A stretch of 64,000 nt of DNA from Sphingomonas sp. TDK1 (GCF_001650735.1 NZ_LXVY01000001.1:62001-126000), one strand, 5' to 3'; positions 18,401-28,962 are shown, counted from the stretch's first letter. Numbers and translations are program-made. The notes: generated by a model from the sequence alone, not told the origin.

Positions 18401-21400
18401 GATCGAGGCGGCGCTGGGGCGCCCGCTTTCCGCGACCCTGGCTTTCGATCAGCCGGACATTCGGCGGCTTTCCCAATATCTGTTGCAGGAACTGGGGGGC
18501 GAACGCCCGTCCGCCCCGGCGGCGATAGGCGGCGCGGCGGCGCAGGAGCCGATCGCCGTGGTCGGCATCGGCTGCCGCTTTCCCGGCGGGGCGAACGACC
18601 CGGAGGCCTTCTGGCGCCTGATCCTGGCCGGCGGCATGACGGCGACGCCGGTGCCGTCCGATCGCTGGGACGCCGACCAAGGCTATGATCCCGATCCGGA
18701 TACCGCCAAGGGAAGCTATTGCCGCACGGCCAATTTCCTCGACACGCCGGTGGATGGCTTCGACGCGGCCTTCTTCTCGATCACGCCACGCGAGGCGACC
18801 GCGATGGATCCGCAGCAGCGGCTGCTGCTCGAAGTCGCCTGGGAAGCGCTGGAACATGCCGGCATGGGGCGACGGCGCGGTGGCCGGGGCGGCGTGTTCG
18901 TCGGCATCAACACCAATGATTATGCGCGGCTGCTGGCGCGCGAAACGGATGCGACGCTCGACGGCTACAGCTTCACCGGCAACACGTTCAGCGTCGCGGC
19001 CGGCCGGCTGTCGCATCTGCTGGGCATCGACGGGCCGAGCCTCGCCGTCGATACGGCGTGCTCCTCCTCGCTCGTGGCAGTGCATCTCGCGTGCCAGAGC
19101 CTGCAAGCCGGGGAATGCGCATTCGCCCTGGCAGGCGGCGTGAACCTGATGCTTGCGCCGGATGCGTTCACGGCATTGTCCCGGATGCGGGCGCTCGCGC
19201 CGGATGGCCGGTGCAAGACCTTCGACGCAGCGGCCGACGGCTATGGCCGCGGCGAGGGTTGCGGCGTGGTCATCCTGAAGCGCCTGTCGGATGCGGAGGC
19301 CGCCGGCGACGATATCCTGGGCGTCATCCACGGCTCCGCGGTCAACCAGGACGGCGCGAGCGGCGGACTGACCGTGCCCAACGGACCCGCCCAACAGGCG
19401 CTGATCGGCCAGGCCCTTGCCCGCGCCGGGATTGCGGCAGCGGACATCGGCTATCTCGAAGCGCACGGCACCGGCACGGCGCTGGGCGACCCGATCGAGG
19501 TCACCGCTGCCGGCCAGGCGCTGGGCGACGGACGTCCGAGCGGACAGAAGCTGCTGCTGGGATCGGTCAAGCGCAATATCGGACACCTCGAAGCGGCTGC
19601 GGGCGTCGCCGGACTCATCAAGACGATCCTGTCGATGCGGCACGGCATCATCCCCGGCCATCCGGGACTGGGCACGCTCAACCCCCGGATCGCCTGGGAT
19701 CGCCTGCCGGTGCAGGTGCCGCGCGAGGCGATGCCGTGGCCGGCCGGCCAGCGGTTCGCCGGGATCAGCAGTTTCGGGATGAGCGGCACCAACGCGCATG
19801 TCATCCTGGGCCAAGGCACGGTGCTGCCGGGCGATGCGCACGATCCACAGGCAGCGTCGGCCCCACTGGTCGTGCCGGTATCGGGCCGCAGCGCCGAGGC
19901 GGTGGCGGCCCTGGCGGAACACCACGCCGCCTGCCTTGAGGACGGCCATGTCTCGGCGCGGGCCCTTGCCTATACCGCCGGCGTCGGGCGCACCCATTTC
20001 GAGCATCGCCTGGCGGTGGTCGCCAGCGACCCGACCCAGCTGGGCGAACGGCTCCGTCACGCGCACGCGGGCGGCAGCGGGCCCGGCATCCATCGCGGTG
20101 CCGCGAGCAGCGCCACGCGACCGCACATCGCATTCCTGTTCACCGGGCAGGGTGCGCAATATGCGGGCATGGGGCGTGCGCTATACGCCAGCGAGCCGGT
20201 GTTCCGGTCCGCGCTGGAGCGCTGCGACGCGATCCTGCGCGACGCGCTGGACGTCCCGCTGCTGTCGATCCTGTATGGCGAGCATGCCGGGCGGATCGAC
20301 CAGACCGCCTATACCCAGCCCGCCCTGTTCGCGCTCGAATATGCGCTGAGCGCCTTGTGGCGCAGTTGGGGGATCGAGCCTTCGATCGTGCTGGGCCACA
20401 GCGTCGGCGAATATGTCGCGGCCTGCGTTGCCGGGGTGTTCGACGTGGAGGACGGGATAAAGCTGATCGCCGCACGGGCGCGCGCCATGCAGGCGCTGCC
20501 GGCGGGCGGCGGGATGGCGGCGGTACGCGCCGCGCCCGAGCGGATCGCCGGACTGCTCGCGGCGCGGCAGGGCCAGTTGTGGCTGGCGGCCGAGAATGGC
20601 CCCGAGGATCTGGTCGTCTCCGGCGAGGAAGCGGCGCTCGCCGCGCTATGCGCGCAGCTGGAAGCACAGGGGATCGCGACCCAGACGCTGCGGGTGTCGC
20701 ACGCCTTCCACTCCGGGCTGATGGCACCTGCCGCCGAGGCGCTGCGCCAGGTTGCGGACACGATCACGTTCAGGCCCCCGCAGCTGCGGCTGATCCGCGA
20801 CATGGACGGCATGCTCGCCGAGGAGCCGCTCGATGCCGCATATTGGACCCGGCACCTGCTCCAGCCGGTCCGCTTCGCCGCCGCGCTGGACTGCCTCGCG
20901 GCGCAAGCGCCCACCGCGCTCGTCGAGATCGGGCCCCAGCCGGTGCTGACCACGCTCGCCCAAGGGCATGCGCTTCGCCTGCCCTCGCTGCGCCGGCAGC
21001 GCGACGACGGTGAGACGATGCAGGACAGCCTTGCCGCGCTCTACGCCGCGGGCGTCGAGGTCGACTGGCAGGCGGTCCACCAGCCCCACCAGCCCCGCAA
21101 GGCACATATCCCGACCTATCCCTTCCAGCGGAAGCGCTATTGGGCGCTGGGCCCGGCGGTCGCAACCCCGGCAAAGGCGCCGGTCGCGACGTTCCATCAC
21201 CTGCAATGGCAGGCGCGCGCCGCCTCGACCGAGGAAAGGCCGGAGACCGCGCCGCGACACTGGCTCGTCTTCGCCGGTCGCGACCCGATCGGCGCGGCCC
21301 TTGTCGACGCGCTGCACGCCCGGGGCGACCGTTGCACGATCGTGCGCAGCCCGGGCGACCCCGGTGCCGCCGACCATCGCATCGATCCCGCCGCGGCGGA

Positions 21401-23102
21401 CGCCATGGAGGCGCTGATCCGCGCGCTTCTCGCCGCAGGAGGCTGTTCCGCCATCGTCTATCTCTGGGCGCTCGACGCGCAGGCACGCCTCGACGACCCG
21501 ATGTGCGGCACAGGCGCGGAGTCGGTGCTCGGCCCGCTGCACCTCGTGCAAGGCATTCTGCGCGCGGCATCGGCCGAACCGCCCCGCCTGTGGTTCGTCA
21601 CGCGCGGCGCGCAACCGGTCGAGGAAGGCAGCGAGGTCGCGCTCGCCCAGGCGCCGCTGTGGGGGCTCGGTCGGGTCGTCGCGCTGGAGCATCCCGAACT
21701 CTGGGGCGGCCTGGTCGATCTGGATCCACGCGCCAGCGATGCGGACGCCGCGCGCCTGGGGCAGCGGTTGCGTGCCGCCGATCGCGAAGATCTGGTGGCG
21801 CTGCGCGGGGAGGAGGTGCTTGTCCCCCGGGTGGTCTCGGCATCGGCACCCGCGCGACTTGCCGCGCCGGAGATCCGCGCGGATGCGGCCTATCTCGTCA
21901 CCGGCGGCCTGGGCAGCCTGGGCTTCGCGGTGGCGCGGTGGCTGATCGGCGCCGGCGCGCGTGACCTCATCCTGGTCGGGCGACGCGCGCCTTCGGCCGA
22001 GACGGCGGCGGAAATCGCGGCCTTCGCCGAACGCGGCGTGCGGATCGCGATCGCGACCATCGACGTCGCGGACCGGCAGGCGGTGGACCAGCTCTTCGCG
22101 CGCATCGCGGCGGCGCATGCCCCGCTGCGCGGCGTGGTGCATGCCGCGGGCGTCCTCGACGACGGGGCGGTGCTCGCGCAGACGGCGGCGCGCTTTGCCC
22201 AGGTCCTGACGCCGAAGGTGGCGGGCGGGTGGAACCTGCATCGCGCGACGCGGCAGATGGCGCTGGACTTCTTCCTGCTCTTCTCCTCCGCGGCGACGCT
22301 GATCGGTTCGCCGGGCCAGGCCAATTATGTGGCGGCCAATGCCTTTCTGGACGCGCTCGCGCATCACCGGCGGGCGCAGGGGCTTGCGGGGGCGGCCATC
22401 GGCTGGGGGCCGTGGCGCGAGATCGGCATGGCCGCGGATCTCGCCCGCCGCGCCGCGCGCCGGCATGTGCCGCCCGGGGTCTCGGCGATCGACCCCGAAC
22501 GCGGGCTGGCGATGCTCGGGCACCTGCTCGCCGACGCACCTGCACAGGTGACGGCGATGCCGGTGGACTGGCCCGCCTTCCTCGCCGCGTTCGATCCGGC
22601 GGAGCGGCCGCGTGCCCTGGCGGACATCGCTGCGGCGTCCGGTGTCGACGCACATCGCGTGCGGGCGGAGACGCCGCGGTCCGACATTCTCGATCGGCTG
22701 TCGGCGGCGCGCCCGGACGAACGCCAGTCGCTGCTCGCCGACTTCCTGCTGGCGGAACTCGCCCAGGTGATCGGCGACGGGGACGCGCCGCCGGATCCCG
22801 GCATGGGCTTTTTCGACATCGGCCTGGATTCGCTGATGGCGGTCGAGCTGAAGAACCGGCTCGGCGCCGCGCTTCGGCGCCCCCTGCCGGCGACGCTGAT
22901 CTTCCGCTTCGCCAATGTGCGCGCGCTGGCGGCGCATCTGGCGGACGAGGTGCTGGTCTTCGACGATCCGGTCGCCCCCGCGCCGGCGATGTTCGCCGAG
23001 GAGGACGACGCTCTCGACCACACGTCCGAGGACATGCTGCTCGCGCTGCTGGCGCAGGAACTCGGGCGATCGCCGCAGCTGGTGAACGGAGACGCGCAAT
23101 GA
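15456..23102 (+). CDS. Type I polyketide synthase, two modules (KS-AT-ACP-KS-AT-KR-ACP)
   Basis: A 2548-residue PKS. Residues 1-30 form a coiled N-terminal docking helix. Domains: KS1 (34-455, Cys206 in DTACSSSLA, then [12 protein letters not shown] and [10 protein letters not shown]), AT1 (about 550-850, Ser646 in GHSVGEF), ACP1 (Ser973 in [10 protein letters not shown]), KS2 (1030-1452, Cys1202), AT2 (about 1555-1860, Ser1649 in GHSVGEY), KR (about 1910-2290; nucleotide motif TGGLGSLG, catalytic FSSAA and NYVAAN) and ACP2 (Ser2459 in [10 protein letters not shown]). Both ATs have HGFH/HAFH rather than YASH, so malonyl-CoA is expected. The LDD motif in [12 protein letters not shown] marks a B-type KR (D-hydroxy product). 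A short acidic C-terminal tail may dock with the next PKS, whose ATG overlaps this stop. The start is chosen at 15456 (CCGGA and a G-run upstream); ATG 15417 is an alternative. Confidence 0.93.
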   Translation: MNDVSKDRRDVLKGAFRAIAELQMRLDAGERARQAPLAVVGLACRFPGAPDAARYWQLLREGGDAITEVPAGRWNVEDYYALDPAAEAKMYTRRGGFLGAVDGFDPSFFAIAPRETISMDPQQRLLLEVAWEAIENAGIPAHRLFGTPTGVFLGICNNDYGQRIARQNVASIDAYCGTGVAFSVAAGRLSYALGLQGPSMAVDTACSSSLAALDLAAQNLRSGGCGVAVVGGVNLILNPEGTIYFCKVRALAPDGRCKTFDDRADGYGRGEGCGVVVLKRLDDALRDGDRIRAVLRGSAVNHDGRSNGLTAPNGLAQEAVIKAALANAGVDPRDVSYVEAHGTGTPLGDPIELRALDRAYGQGRAATEKLRVGSAKANIGHLEAAAGMAGLIKLVLALEQGEIPQQPHFETPTRHVDWSALSLTVEKGGSDWKDARRLAGISAFGFSGTNVHAILESAPTPAPAVRRRRAVELLPISGRTPSAVRTLAARHAEQLRLQGPAAAADLAFTAATGRVHFPYRAAVVAAPDALAAQLDAVAQGAADVRLAQGAAEGIAFLFTGQGAQHAGMAQDLYADEPVFAETIDRCADAFRDASGGDLQSVLWGEDAPARIDRTEFTQPALYAVQCALTALWRRWGIVPAAVIGHSVGEFAAAQAAGIFSLEDGMRLVSARGRLMQALGDGGAMAAVFASEARLADVLGSLPQGVAIAAVNAPEEIVLSSFDAALLPALAQLEARGIATRRLTVSHGFHSPQLDPMLDAFEAVAADIAVTAPLIPLISNLTGEALTDAPDAAYWRRHAREPVRFADALGTLAETHRIFLELGPQPLLLAMGRRALGDRAGDRLWLPSLRRGTNDVQQMLESLADLHLHGAPVDWAAFAEGRGDRIDIATYPFERQRYWLDEPAPNTAPVSERPRPAPEAGEAQGTFATALMAMPAKDRLDRLIDHLQGEVRRVLRLASPPPIDTGFFELGMDSLMAVELRVAIEAALGRPLSATLAFDQPDIRRLSQYLLQELGGERPSAPAAIGGAAAQEPIAVVGIGCRFPGGANDPEAFWRLILAGGMTATPVPSDRWDADQGYDPDPDTAKGSYCRTANFLDTPVDGFDAAFFSITPREATAMDPQQRLLLEVAWEALEHAGMGRRRGGRGGVFVGINTNDYARLLARETDATLDGYSFTGNTFSVAAGRLSHLLGIDGPSLAVDTACSSSLVAVHLACQSLQAGECAFALAGGVNLMLAPDAFTALSRMRALAPDGRCKTFDAAADGYGRGEGCGVVILKRLSDAEAAGDDILGVIHGSAVNQDGASGGLTVPNGPAQQALIGQALARAGIAAADIGYLEAHGTGTALGDPIEVTAAGQALGDGRPSGQKLLLGSVKRNIGHLEAAAGVAGLIKTILSMRHGIIPGHPGLGTLNPRIAWDRLPVQVPREAMPWPAGQRFAGISSFGMSGTNAHVILGQGTVLPGDAHDPQAASAPLVVPVSGRSAEAVAALAEHHAACLEDGHVSARALAYTAGVGRTHFEHRLAVVASDPTQLGERLRHAHAGGSGPGIHRGAASSATRPHIAFLFTGQGAQYAGMGRALYASEPVFRSALERCDAILRDALDVPLLSILYGEHAGRIDQTAYTQPALFALEYALSALWRSWGIEPSIVLGHSVGEYVAACVAGVFDVEDGIKLIAARARAMQALPAGGGMAAVRAAPERIAGLLAARQGQLWLAAENGPEDLVVSGEEAALAALCAQLEAQGIATQTLRVSHAFHSGLMAPAAEALRQVADTITFRPPQLRLIRDMDGMLAEEPLDAAYWTRHLLQPVRFAAALDCLAAQAPTALVEIGPQPVLTTLAQGHALRLPSLRRQRDDGETMQDSLAALYAAGVEVDWQAVHQPHQPRKAHIPTYPFQRKRYWALGPAVATPAKAPVATFHHLQWQARAASTEERPETAPRHWLVFAGRDPIGAALVDALHARGDRCTIVRSPGDPGAADHRIDPAAADAMEALIRALLAAGGCSAIVYLWALDAQARLDDPMCGTGAESVLGPLHLVQGILRAASAEPPRLWFVTRGAQPVEEGSEVALAQAPLWGLGRVVALEHPELWGGLVDLDPRASDADAARLGQRLRAADREDLVALRGEEVLVPRVVSASAPARLAAPEIRADAAYLVTGGLGSLGFAVARWLIGAGARDLILVGRRAPSAETAAEIAAFAERGVRIAIATIDVADRQAVDQLFARIAAAHAPLRGVVHAAGVLDDGAVLAQTAARFAQVLTPKVAGGWNLHRATRQMALDFFLLFSSAATLIGSPGQANYVAANAFLDALAHHRRAQGLAGAAIGWGPWREIGMAADLARRAARRHVPPGVSAIDPERGLAMLGHLLADAPAQVTAMPVDWPAFLAAFDPAERPRALADIAAASGVDAHRVRAETPRSDILDRLSAARPDERQSLLADFLLAELAQVIGDGDAPPDPGMGFFDIGLDSLMAVELKNRLGAALRRPLPATLIFRFANVRALAAHLADEVLVFDDPVAPAPAMFAEEDDALDHTSEDMLLALLAQELGRSPQLVNGDAQ
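16122..16152 (+). other. G-run cluster inside the KS1 coding sequence
   Basis: Six, four and eight consecutive G's occur within 31 bases, with two GG pairs between, encoding a Gly/Val-rich strand just after the KS1 active site. This is a G-quadruplex candidate on the coding strand. It coincides with a visible change in composition: the first 660 bases of the gene are less G+C-rich than what follows. It could also mark a sequencing or assembly trouble spot, but the reading frame remains intact. Confidence 0.4.
19862..21145 (+). repeat. Direct repeat, copy 1 (AT2 region of the first PKS)
   Basis: About 1.28 kb covering the post-KS linker and AT2 is nearly identical to 24502-25785 in the next gene, at a constant 4640-base offset. 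I counted roughly a dozen mismatches by eye, with long stretches identical. The two copies diverge abruptly after the TTCCAGCGGAAGCGCTATTGG at the end of the AT. Confidence 0.9.
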
Positions 23103-26100
23103 GCGACAGCGACCGCCAGGAAATCCTGAAACAGAGCCTGCGCGAACTCCGCGACCTGCGCGCGCGGCTGGCCGATGCGGCGCGGATGCAGCGCGAGCCG
23201 ATCGCGATCATCGGGCTGGGCTGCCGGTTTCCGGGCGCCGACGGCCCGGACGCGTTCTGGGCGCTGCTGCGCGACGGGCAGGACATGGTGCGCGACGTAC
23301 CCGCCGCGCGCTGGGATGCCCGCCGCTGGTTCGATCCCGATCCGGCCGCGCCGGGCAAGATGTACACCCGGGAGGGCGGCTTCCTGACGGGCGATATCGC
23401 CGCGTTCGATCCTTCGGTGTTCCACCTCTCGCCGCGCGAGACGCTGTCCATGGATCCGCAGCAACGCCTGCTGCTGGAAGTGGCCTGGGAGGCGATGGAG
23501 CATGCCAACCAGCCGCCCGCGGCAAATCCGTCGACCGGCATCTTCATCGGCATCAGCACCAACGACTATGCCCAGCACAGCATGTTCGGCGATCCCGCGC
23601 GGATCGAGGCCTATTCGGCCACCGGCGCCGCGCTCAATGCGGCGGCAGGCCGGCTCTCGTACAGCTTCGGCTTTCGCGGCCCCGCGATGGCGGTCGACAC
23701 CGCCTGCTCCTCCTCGCTGGTGGCGATCCACCTCGCCTGCCAGAGCCTGCGCCAGCAGGAATGCGGCATGGCGATCGCCGGCGGGGTGAGCCTGATCCTC
23801 TCGCCCAACGGCACCATCGCCACCTGCCGCGCCCGGATGATGGCGCGCGACGGACGGTGCAAGACGTTCGACGCCTCGGCCGACGGCTATGGGCGCGGCG
23901 AAGGCTGCGGCCTGATCGTGCTGAAGCGCCTGTCGGATGCGCAGGCCGATGGCGACGCTATCCTGGGCATCATCCACGGCTCCGCGGTCAACCAGGACGG
24001 CGCGAGCGGCGGCCTGACCGTGCCCAACGGCACCGCCCAACGCGAGCTGTTCGCCGCCGCGCTCGCCAAGGCAGGCGTCACGCCGGACCGGATCGGCTAT
24101 CTGGAGGCGCACGGGACCGGAACGCCGCTGGGCGACCCGATCGAGCTGGAGGCGCTGCAGGCGGTCTATGGCCCCGGACGCACCGCCGAGACGCCCTGCG
24201 CGATCGGCTCGGTCAAGACCAATATCGGGCATCTCGAAGCGGCTGCGGGCGTCGCCGGACTCATCAAGACGATCCTGTCGATGCGGCACGGCGTCATCCC
24301 GGCGCATCTCCACCTGCGGACGCTCAATCCCGACTGCACGCTGGCTCCGCATTTCTCGATCCCGGCAACCGCAACACCCTGGCCTGCGGGAAACGCGCCG
24401 CGCATGGCGGGGGTGAGCAGCTTCGGCTTCACCGGCACCAATGCGCACCTGATCCTGGGCGAAGGCGCGCCGGTTCGCGACGATGGGAGCGACACGCCGG
24501 CCCCACTGCTCGTGCCGGTATCGGGCCGCAGCGCCGAGGCGGTGGCGGCCCTGGCGGAACGCCACGCCGCCTGCCTTGAGGACGGCCATGTCTCGGCGCG
24601 CGCCCTCGCCTATACCGCCGGCGTCGGGCGCACCCATTTCGAGCATCGCCTGGCGGTGGTCGCCAGCGACCCGACCCAGCTGGGCGAACGGCTCCGTCAC
24701 GCGCACGCGGGCGGCAGCGGGCCCGGCATCCATCGCGGTGCCGCGAGCAGCGCCACGCGACCGCGCATCGCATTCCTGTTCATCGGGCAGGGTGCGCAAT
24801 ATGCGGGCATGGGGCGTGCGCTATACGCCAGCGAGCCGGTGTTCCGGTCCGCGCTGGAGCGCTGCGACGCGATCCTGCGCGACGCGCTGGACGTCCCGCT
24901 GCTGTCGATCCTGTATGGCGAGCATGCCGGGCGGATCGACCAGACCGCCTATACCCAGCCCGCCCTGTTCGCGCTCGAATATGCGCTGAGCGCCTTGTGG
25001 CGCAGTTGGGGGATCGAACCTTCGATCGTGCTGGGCCACAGCGTCGGCGAATATGTCGCGGCCTGCGTTGCCGGGGTGTTCGACGTGGAGGACGGGATAA
25101 AGCTGATCGCCGCACGGGCGCGCGCCATGCAGGCGCTGCCGGCGGGCGGCGGGATGGCGGCGGTACGCGCCGCGCCCGAGCGGATCGCCGGACTGCTCGC
25201 GGCGCGGCAGGGCCAGTTGTGGCTGGCGGCCGAGAATGGCCCCGAGGATCTGGTCGTCTCCGGCGAGGAAGCGGCGCTCGCCGCGCTATGCGCGCAGCTG
25301 GAAGCACAGGGGATCGCGACCCAGACGCTGCGGGTGTCGCACGCCTTCCACTCCGGGCTGATGGCACCTGCCGCCGAGGCGCTGCGCGAGGTTGCGGACA
25401 CGATCACGTTCAGGCCCCCGCAGCTGCGGCTGATCCGCGACATGGACGGCATGCTCGCCGAGGAGCCGCTCGATGCCGCATATTGGACCCGGCACCTGCT
25501 CCAGCCGGTCCGCTTCGCCGCCGCGCTGGACTGCCTCGCGGCGCAAGCGCCCACCGCGCTCGTCGAGATCGGGCCCCAGCCGGTGCTGACCACGCTCGCC
25601 CAGGGGCATGCGCTTCGCCTGCCCTCGCTGCGCCGGCAGCGCGACGACGGCGAGACGATGCAGGACAGCCTTGCCGCGCTCTACGCCGCGGGCGTCGAGG
25701 TCGACTGGCAGGCGGTCCACCAGCCCCACCAGCCCCGCAAGGCGCACATCCCGACCTATCCCTTCCAGCGGAAGCGCTATTGGCTCGACGCCTCGGCGGC
25801 GGCGACGCCATCGGCCAAGGCGGGGAACGACGCACATCCCTTTCTGGGGGCACGGATCGCCTCCCCCCTCGCGGCGACCCAGTTCGACGGCGACGCCGAT
25901 CTGCTGCACATGCCGATGGTGGGCGACCACCGTATCCTGGGGATGCCCTGGGTCAATCTGGTGACCTATCTCGAACTCGCCGCCGCCGCCGTGCGGGAAG
26001 CGACCGGCGCTGCGCCGATCCTGCTCCGCGCGGTGACGCTGCCGCGCGCGCTTATCCTGCGGGAAGGCGAAACCAAGCCGCTGCAGATCATTCTCGACCC

Positions 26101-27106
26101 GCTCGATGCGGGGGATCACCGGTTCCGCATCTTCTCCCAAGCGGCGGAGGGCTGGCTGCTCCACGCCGAAGGCCAGGTGGGTACGCCCCACCCTGCCCCG
26201 CCCCCGCCCCGCCCGGTCGGTCGCGAGGCGCTGCGCAACCGCTGCACGCACCACCTAGCTCCAGATGCGTTCTACGCCACGATGGAGCAGCACGGTGCCG
26301 CGCTCGGCCCCTTGTGCCGACGCCTTGCGGACGTCCGGCGCGGCAGCGGCGAAGCCGTTGCCGACATCCGCCCCCCACGACCCGGAGAGCGCGATCCGCG
26401 CACGGTGTTCGACATGGGGGCGATCGATGCCGCCGTGCAGCTGCTCGCCGCCCTTCTGCCTGACGACGCGCCGACCGACTGCGTGCTCACCGGGCTCGAC
26501 CGGATCGAGATCGGTTCCCCGCCGCCCGCCGACGGCGTGCTTTGGGCCCATGCGCGACGACAGGATTATGATCGCGCCACCGGCACGTTGCGCGGCGACG
26601 TGCAGCTTTTCGACGGCGCGGGATCGATCGTCGCTGCGATCACCGGCGCCCGGCTGGACCGATTGCAACCACAGGCGGTCGAGCCCGTCGGCGCCAGCGA
26701 CGCGGTGGGCCTCGCCCGCCCGACCCTCTCCGTCCTCCTCGGCGACGATGCCGAAGCCGCACGCGCGGCGATGCTGGAGTATCTGGGTACCGTCGTCGCA
26801 GGCAGCCTCCAGCTGGAGGCCGGCGCGGTCGATACCGACGCACCGCTCGCCGCGCAGCTCGACTCGCTCATCGCCGTCGAGCTGAATGCCCGGATCGAGC
26901 GCGACCTCGGGGTCCGGCTGCCGGTAGCTGCCTTTTTCGACGGGGGCAGCCTGCGCGATCTGGCGGACATGGTCTGCGCCGAGCTGCGCCCGGTCGACTT
27001 CGACGATGCGGTTCTCGCCGAACTGCTCGCGACGGTGGACGATATGGTGGAGGCGCATGCCGCCCGCGATCTTGCGGCGCTGGACGGCGTCGGGGGGCGG
27101 GCATGA
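23099..27106 (+). CDS. Type I polyketide synthase, one module (KS-AT-DH-ACP)
   Basis: A 1335-residue PKS whose ATG overlaps the previous stop (ATGA). Domains: N-terminal coiled docking helix (1-32), KS (35-451, Cys203 in DTACSSSLV), AT (about 555-855, Ser648 in GHSVGEY; malonyl-type HAFH), DH-fold (about 905-1185) and ACP (Ser1256 in QLDSLIAVEL), then an acidic tail. The DH keeps His944 and the Asp motif D1110-x3-Q1114, but the usual HxxxGxxxxP is H-x3-G-x4-N, and the YGPxF motif reads LGPLC. No KR is in this module. The DH could act on the beta-hydroxyl set by the KR of module 2, form a ring, or be inactive. The AT is nearly identical to AT2 of the first PKS, apart from FIGQGAQ instead of FTGQGAQ. 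Translation is coupled to the thioester reductase downstream. Confidence 0.92.
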   Translation: MSDSDRQEILKQSLRELRDLRARLADAARMQREPIAIIGLGCRFPGADGPDAFWALLRDGQDMVRDVPAARWDARRWFDPDPAAPGKMYTREGGFLTGDIAAFDPSVFHLSPRETLSMDPQQRLLLEVAWEAMEHANQPPAANPSTGIFIGISTNDYAQHSMFGDPARIEAYSATGAALNAAAGRLSYSFGFRGPAMAVDTACSSSLVAIHLACQSLRQQECGMAIAGGVSLILSPNGTIATCRARMMARDGRCKTFDASADGYGRGEGCGLIVLKRLSDAQADGDAILGIIHGSAVNQDGASGGLTVPNGTAQRELFAAALAKAGVTPDRIGYLEAHGTGTPLGDPIELEALQAVYGPGRTAETPCAIGSVKTNIGHLEAAAGVAGLIKTILSMRHGVIPAHLHLRTLNPDCTLAPHFSIPATATPWPAGNAPRMAGVSSFGFTGTNAHLILGEGAPVRDDGSDTPAPLLVPVSGRSAEAVAALAERHAACLEDGHVSARALAYTAGVGRTHFEHRLAVVASDPTQLGERLRHAHAGGSGPGIHRGAASSATRPRIAFLFIGQGAQYAGMGRALYASEPVFRSALERCDAILRDALDVPLLSILYGEHAGRIDQTAYTQPALFALEYALSALWRSWGIEPSIVLGHSVGEYVAACVAGVFDVEDGIKLIAARARAMQALPAGGGMAAVRAAPERIAGLLAARQGQLWLAAENGPEDLVVSGEEAALAALCAQLEAQGIATQTLRVSHAFHSGLMAPAAEALREVADTITFRPPQLRLIRDMDGMLAEEPLDAAYWTRHLLQPVRFAAALDCLAAQAPTALVEIGPQPVLTTLAQGHALRLPSLRRQRDDGETMQDSLAALYAAGVEVDWQAVHQPHQPRKAHIPTYPFQRKRYWLDASAAATPSAKAGNDAHPFLGARIASPLAATQFDGDADLLHMPMVGDHRILGMPWVNLVTYLELAAAAVREATGAAPILLRAVTLPRALILREGETKPLQIILDPLDAGDHRFRIFSQAAEGWLLHAEGQVGTPHPAPPPPRPVGREALRNRCTHHLAPDAFYATMEQHGAALGPLCRRLADVRRGSGEAVADIRPPRPGERDPRTVFDMGAIDAAVQLLAALLPDDAPTDCVLTGLDRIEIGSPPPADGVLWAHARRQDYDRATGTLRGDVQLFDGAGSIVAAITGARLDRLQPQAVEPVGASDAVGLARPTLSVLLGDDAEAARAAMLEYLGTVVAGSLQLEAGAVDTDAPLAAQLDSLIAVELNARIERDLGVRLPVAAFFDGGSLRDLADMVCAELRPVDFDDAVLAELLATVDDMVEAHAARDLAALDGVGGRA
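24502..25785 (+). repeat. Direct repeat, copy 2 (AT of the second PKS)
   Basis: Second copy of the 1.28 kb repeat; see 19862-21145. Protein differences seen: His/Arg before the first AT strand, Thr-to-Ile in FTGQGAQ, and Gln/Glu in LRQVADTI. A further 60-base identical block in the KS parts (19587-19646 and 24233-24292) lies at a different offset (4646), so homology extends patchily into the KS. Confidence 0.9.
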
Positions 27107-28410
27107 GCGCCGCGCTCGCTCGGTTGCACGGGCTGTCGCCCGCCAAGCAGGCGCTGCTCCTGCAGGCACTGCAGCGGCGCAATGCACCGCAGACACCCGT
27201 GCGCGCGTCCGCCCTGTCGGTTGCCGAGATGCTGGCGCGGGCGCAACTGCCGCCCGACATCAGCGCCGCCCATGCCCGACGGCCCGCGCGCGCCGCTTCC
27301 GATCCGGGCCCGCGACAAATCTTCCTGACCGGCGCAACCGGCTTCATCGGCGCCTATCTGCTCGAGGCGCTGCTCGGCGCGCCCGAAACCATCGTCCAAT
27401 GCCTCGTCCGTTGCGCCGACGAGCGCGATGGCATGCGACGTATCGCGGCGAACCTGCGCAGCTACGGCCTGGACGAACGGCACCTCGCCGACCGCGTACG
27501 GGTGGTTCCGGGCGATCTGGCGACGCCGGGGCTCGGCATCGCGCCGGAACGGCGCGTGACGATGGCGGCGGAGATCGATGCGATCTTCCATTGCGGTGCG
27601 CTGGTCAAATGGACCTATCCCTATGCCGCCCTGGCGGCGGCGAACGTCCAGGGCACGATCGAGGTGCTACGGCTGGCGACGACGGATCGGCTGAAGGCCG
27701 TGCACTTCGTGTCGACGGTGGGCGTCTTCTCTTCCTCGGAGCGGCTCCAAGATCCTATCGAGGAAACCTTGCCGCTGGAGGAAAGCGGTCCGCTCGAAGT
27801 CGGCTATGCGCAGAGCAAGTGGATCGGCGAGAAGCTGGTCCAGCACGCCGCCGCACGCGGCGTTCCCGTGACCATCCACCGGCCGAACACCGCGCCGGAC
27901 AGCCGCAGCGGCGCGTTCAACGTGCAGGATTATCTGAGCCAGATGCTGCGCATGTGCATCGCGATGGGCAGCGCCCCCGACCTCGCCATTCCGATCGCCG
28001 GCGCGCCGATCGACTTCGCGGCGCGCGCGATGGTCCAGCTCACGCATGCCGGTCCGGCGGACGGGCGCGTCTATCACCTCGTCAATCCCGCCGAGACGCG
28101 CTGGCTCGACATCGTCGCCGGGATCGAAGGCGCGGGATACCCGATCGCGCGGGTCCCGTATGACGAATGGACGCAGCAGCTGAAGCGCGATGGCGCGGCG
28201 GCCGGCTTTGCACTCGGGCCGTTCTTTACCGAAGGCATATTTCAGCGCGTTCGCCTTCCCCGCTTCGATGATCGCCATGTGCGCGAGGGGCTGGCCGGAA
28301 CGGCGCTGCGCTGCCCGCCGCTCTCCAGCCGGCTCGTGGCCCGCTGCCTGGCGTATCTGGTCCAGCGTGAATGGATCGCACCGCCCCCCGGCGCGGTGGT
28401 GCGCGGATGA
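27103..28410 (+). CDS. Stand-alone thioester reductase (NAD-binding_4/SDRe)
   Basis: A 435-residue reductase that resembles the terminal R domains of NRPS/PKS and carboxylic acid reductases: it reduces an ACP-bound thioester with NADPH to an aldehyde, sometimes on to the alcohol. Seen: an Arg/Leu-rich helical N-terminal segment (1-65), TGATGFIG (76-83), HCGALVKWTYPY, the Ser/Thr-containing FVSTVGVFSS, YAQSK (Tyr235, Lys239), and HRPNTAPDSRSGAFN close to the family RPxxxxGDSRxG. No thioesterase domain is present in the PKSs, so this is the likely chain-release enzyme. Its ATG overlaps the stop of the PKS (ATGA), giving tight coupling. Product length and oxidation state cannot be read from sequence. 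Confidence 0.9.
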   Translation: MSAALARLHGLSPAKQALLLQALQRRNAPQTPVRASALSVAEMLARAQLPPDISAAHARRPARAASDPGPRQIFLTGATGFIGAYLLEALLGAPETIVQCLVRCADERDGMRRIAANLRSYGLDERHLADRVRVVPGDLATPGLGIAPERRVTMAAEIDAIFHCGALVKWTYPYAALAAANVQGTIEVLRLATTDRLKAVHFVSTVGVFSSSERLQDPIEETLPLEESGPLEVGYAQSKWIGEKLVQHAAARGVPVTIHRPNTAPDSRSGAFNVQDYLSQMLRMCIAMGSAPDLAIPIAGAPIDFAARAMVQLTHAGPADGRVYHLVNPAETRWLDIVAGIEGAGYPIARVPYDEWTQQLKRDGAAAGFALGPFFTEGIFQRVRLPRFDDRHVREGLAGTALRCPPLSSRLVARCLAYLVQREWIAPPPGAVVRG

Positions 28411-28506
28411 GGTCGGCAAGGCCGGAAGCAAGCGAACCGGCCTTTCGGCGTGTGATTGCAACCGTCCCGTGCCGCCCGGCGCGGGACCCATGACGGAGGT
28501 GGAACC

Positions 28507-28962
28507 ATGGCCGAAACGGAAAAGACCAAGGAAGACGAAATCACCAAGCTGCGTGCCCAGGTACGGCACCTGGAAGCGGAGCTGGAACGGACACGGAAGC
28601 AGGAGGACGGCGACGAGGAGGACGATCGCGGCCGCCGCTTCTTCGATTCGATCAGCGACACCCGCCACACCAAGGCCGATACCGCGACCCGCATGGTGCG
28701 CGGCATGACGCTGGCGGGCGTCGAGGCCGTTCGCGTGTTCGCGGATTCGGTGTCGTCGTTCGGCGACGACGTTCTCCGCCGCAGCGAGGCGCGCGGCGGG
28801 CGGCATCGCACCGTCCGCCAGCTGGTGAACCGACTGCCCGACGACATCGTCACCAGCCTCGCCGATGCGGCGGATCGGTTCAGCGAGATCCCGTCCAAGG
28901 CGGCGGACCGCTACTCCAAATCGTACAAGGAGGGCGAGAAGAGCGAGCATTCGACCCGCTAG
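28507..28962 (+). CDS. Hypothetical coiled-coil protein
   Basis: A 151-residue, highly charged soluble protein. Residues 8-35 form a probable coiled coil (EITKLRAQVRHLEAELERTR), followed by an acidic stretch and then a helical region with GMTLAGVEAVRVFADSVSSF and LPDDIVTSLADAADRF that looks amphipathic and phasin-like. GGAGG lies at good distance before the ATG. The sequence suggests a surface-binding or scaffold protein for a hydrophobic phase or for the following ABC1 proteins, but no family is recognised. It lies 96 bases after the reductase and in the same direction, so it belongs to the cluster by position. Confidence 0.75.
   Translation: MAETEKTKEDEITKLRAQVRHLEAELERTRKQEDGDEEDDRGRRFFDSISDTRHTKADTATRMVRGMTLAGVEAVRVFADSVSSFGDDVLRRSEARGGRHRTVRQLVNRLPDDIVTSLADAADRFSEIPSKAADRYSKSYKEGEKSEHSTR

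Noticed and set aside
20646..24799. Long minus-strand frames (about 800 codons each) opposite the PKS genes
   Set aside because: They mirror conserved KS/AT/KR coding sequence on the plus strand, are Arg/Gly/Ala-rich and match no domain; they are shadows.
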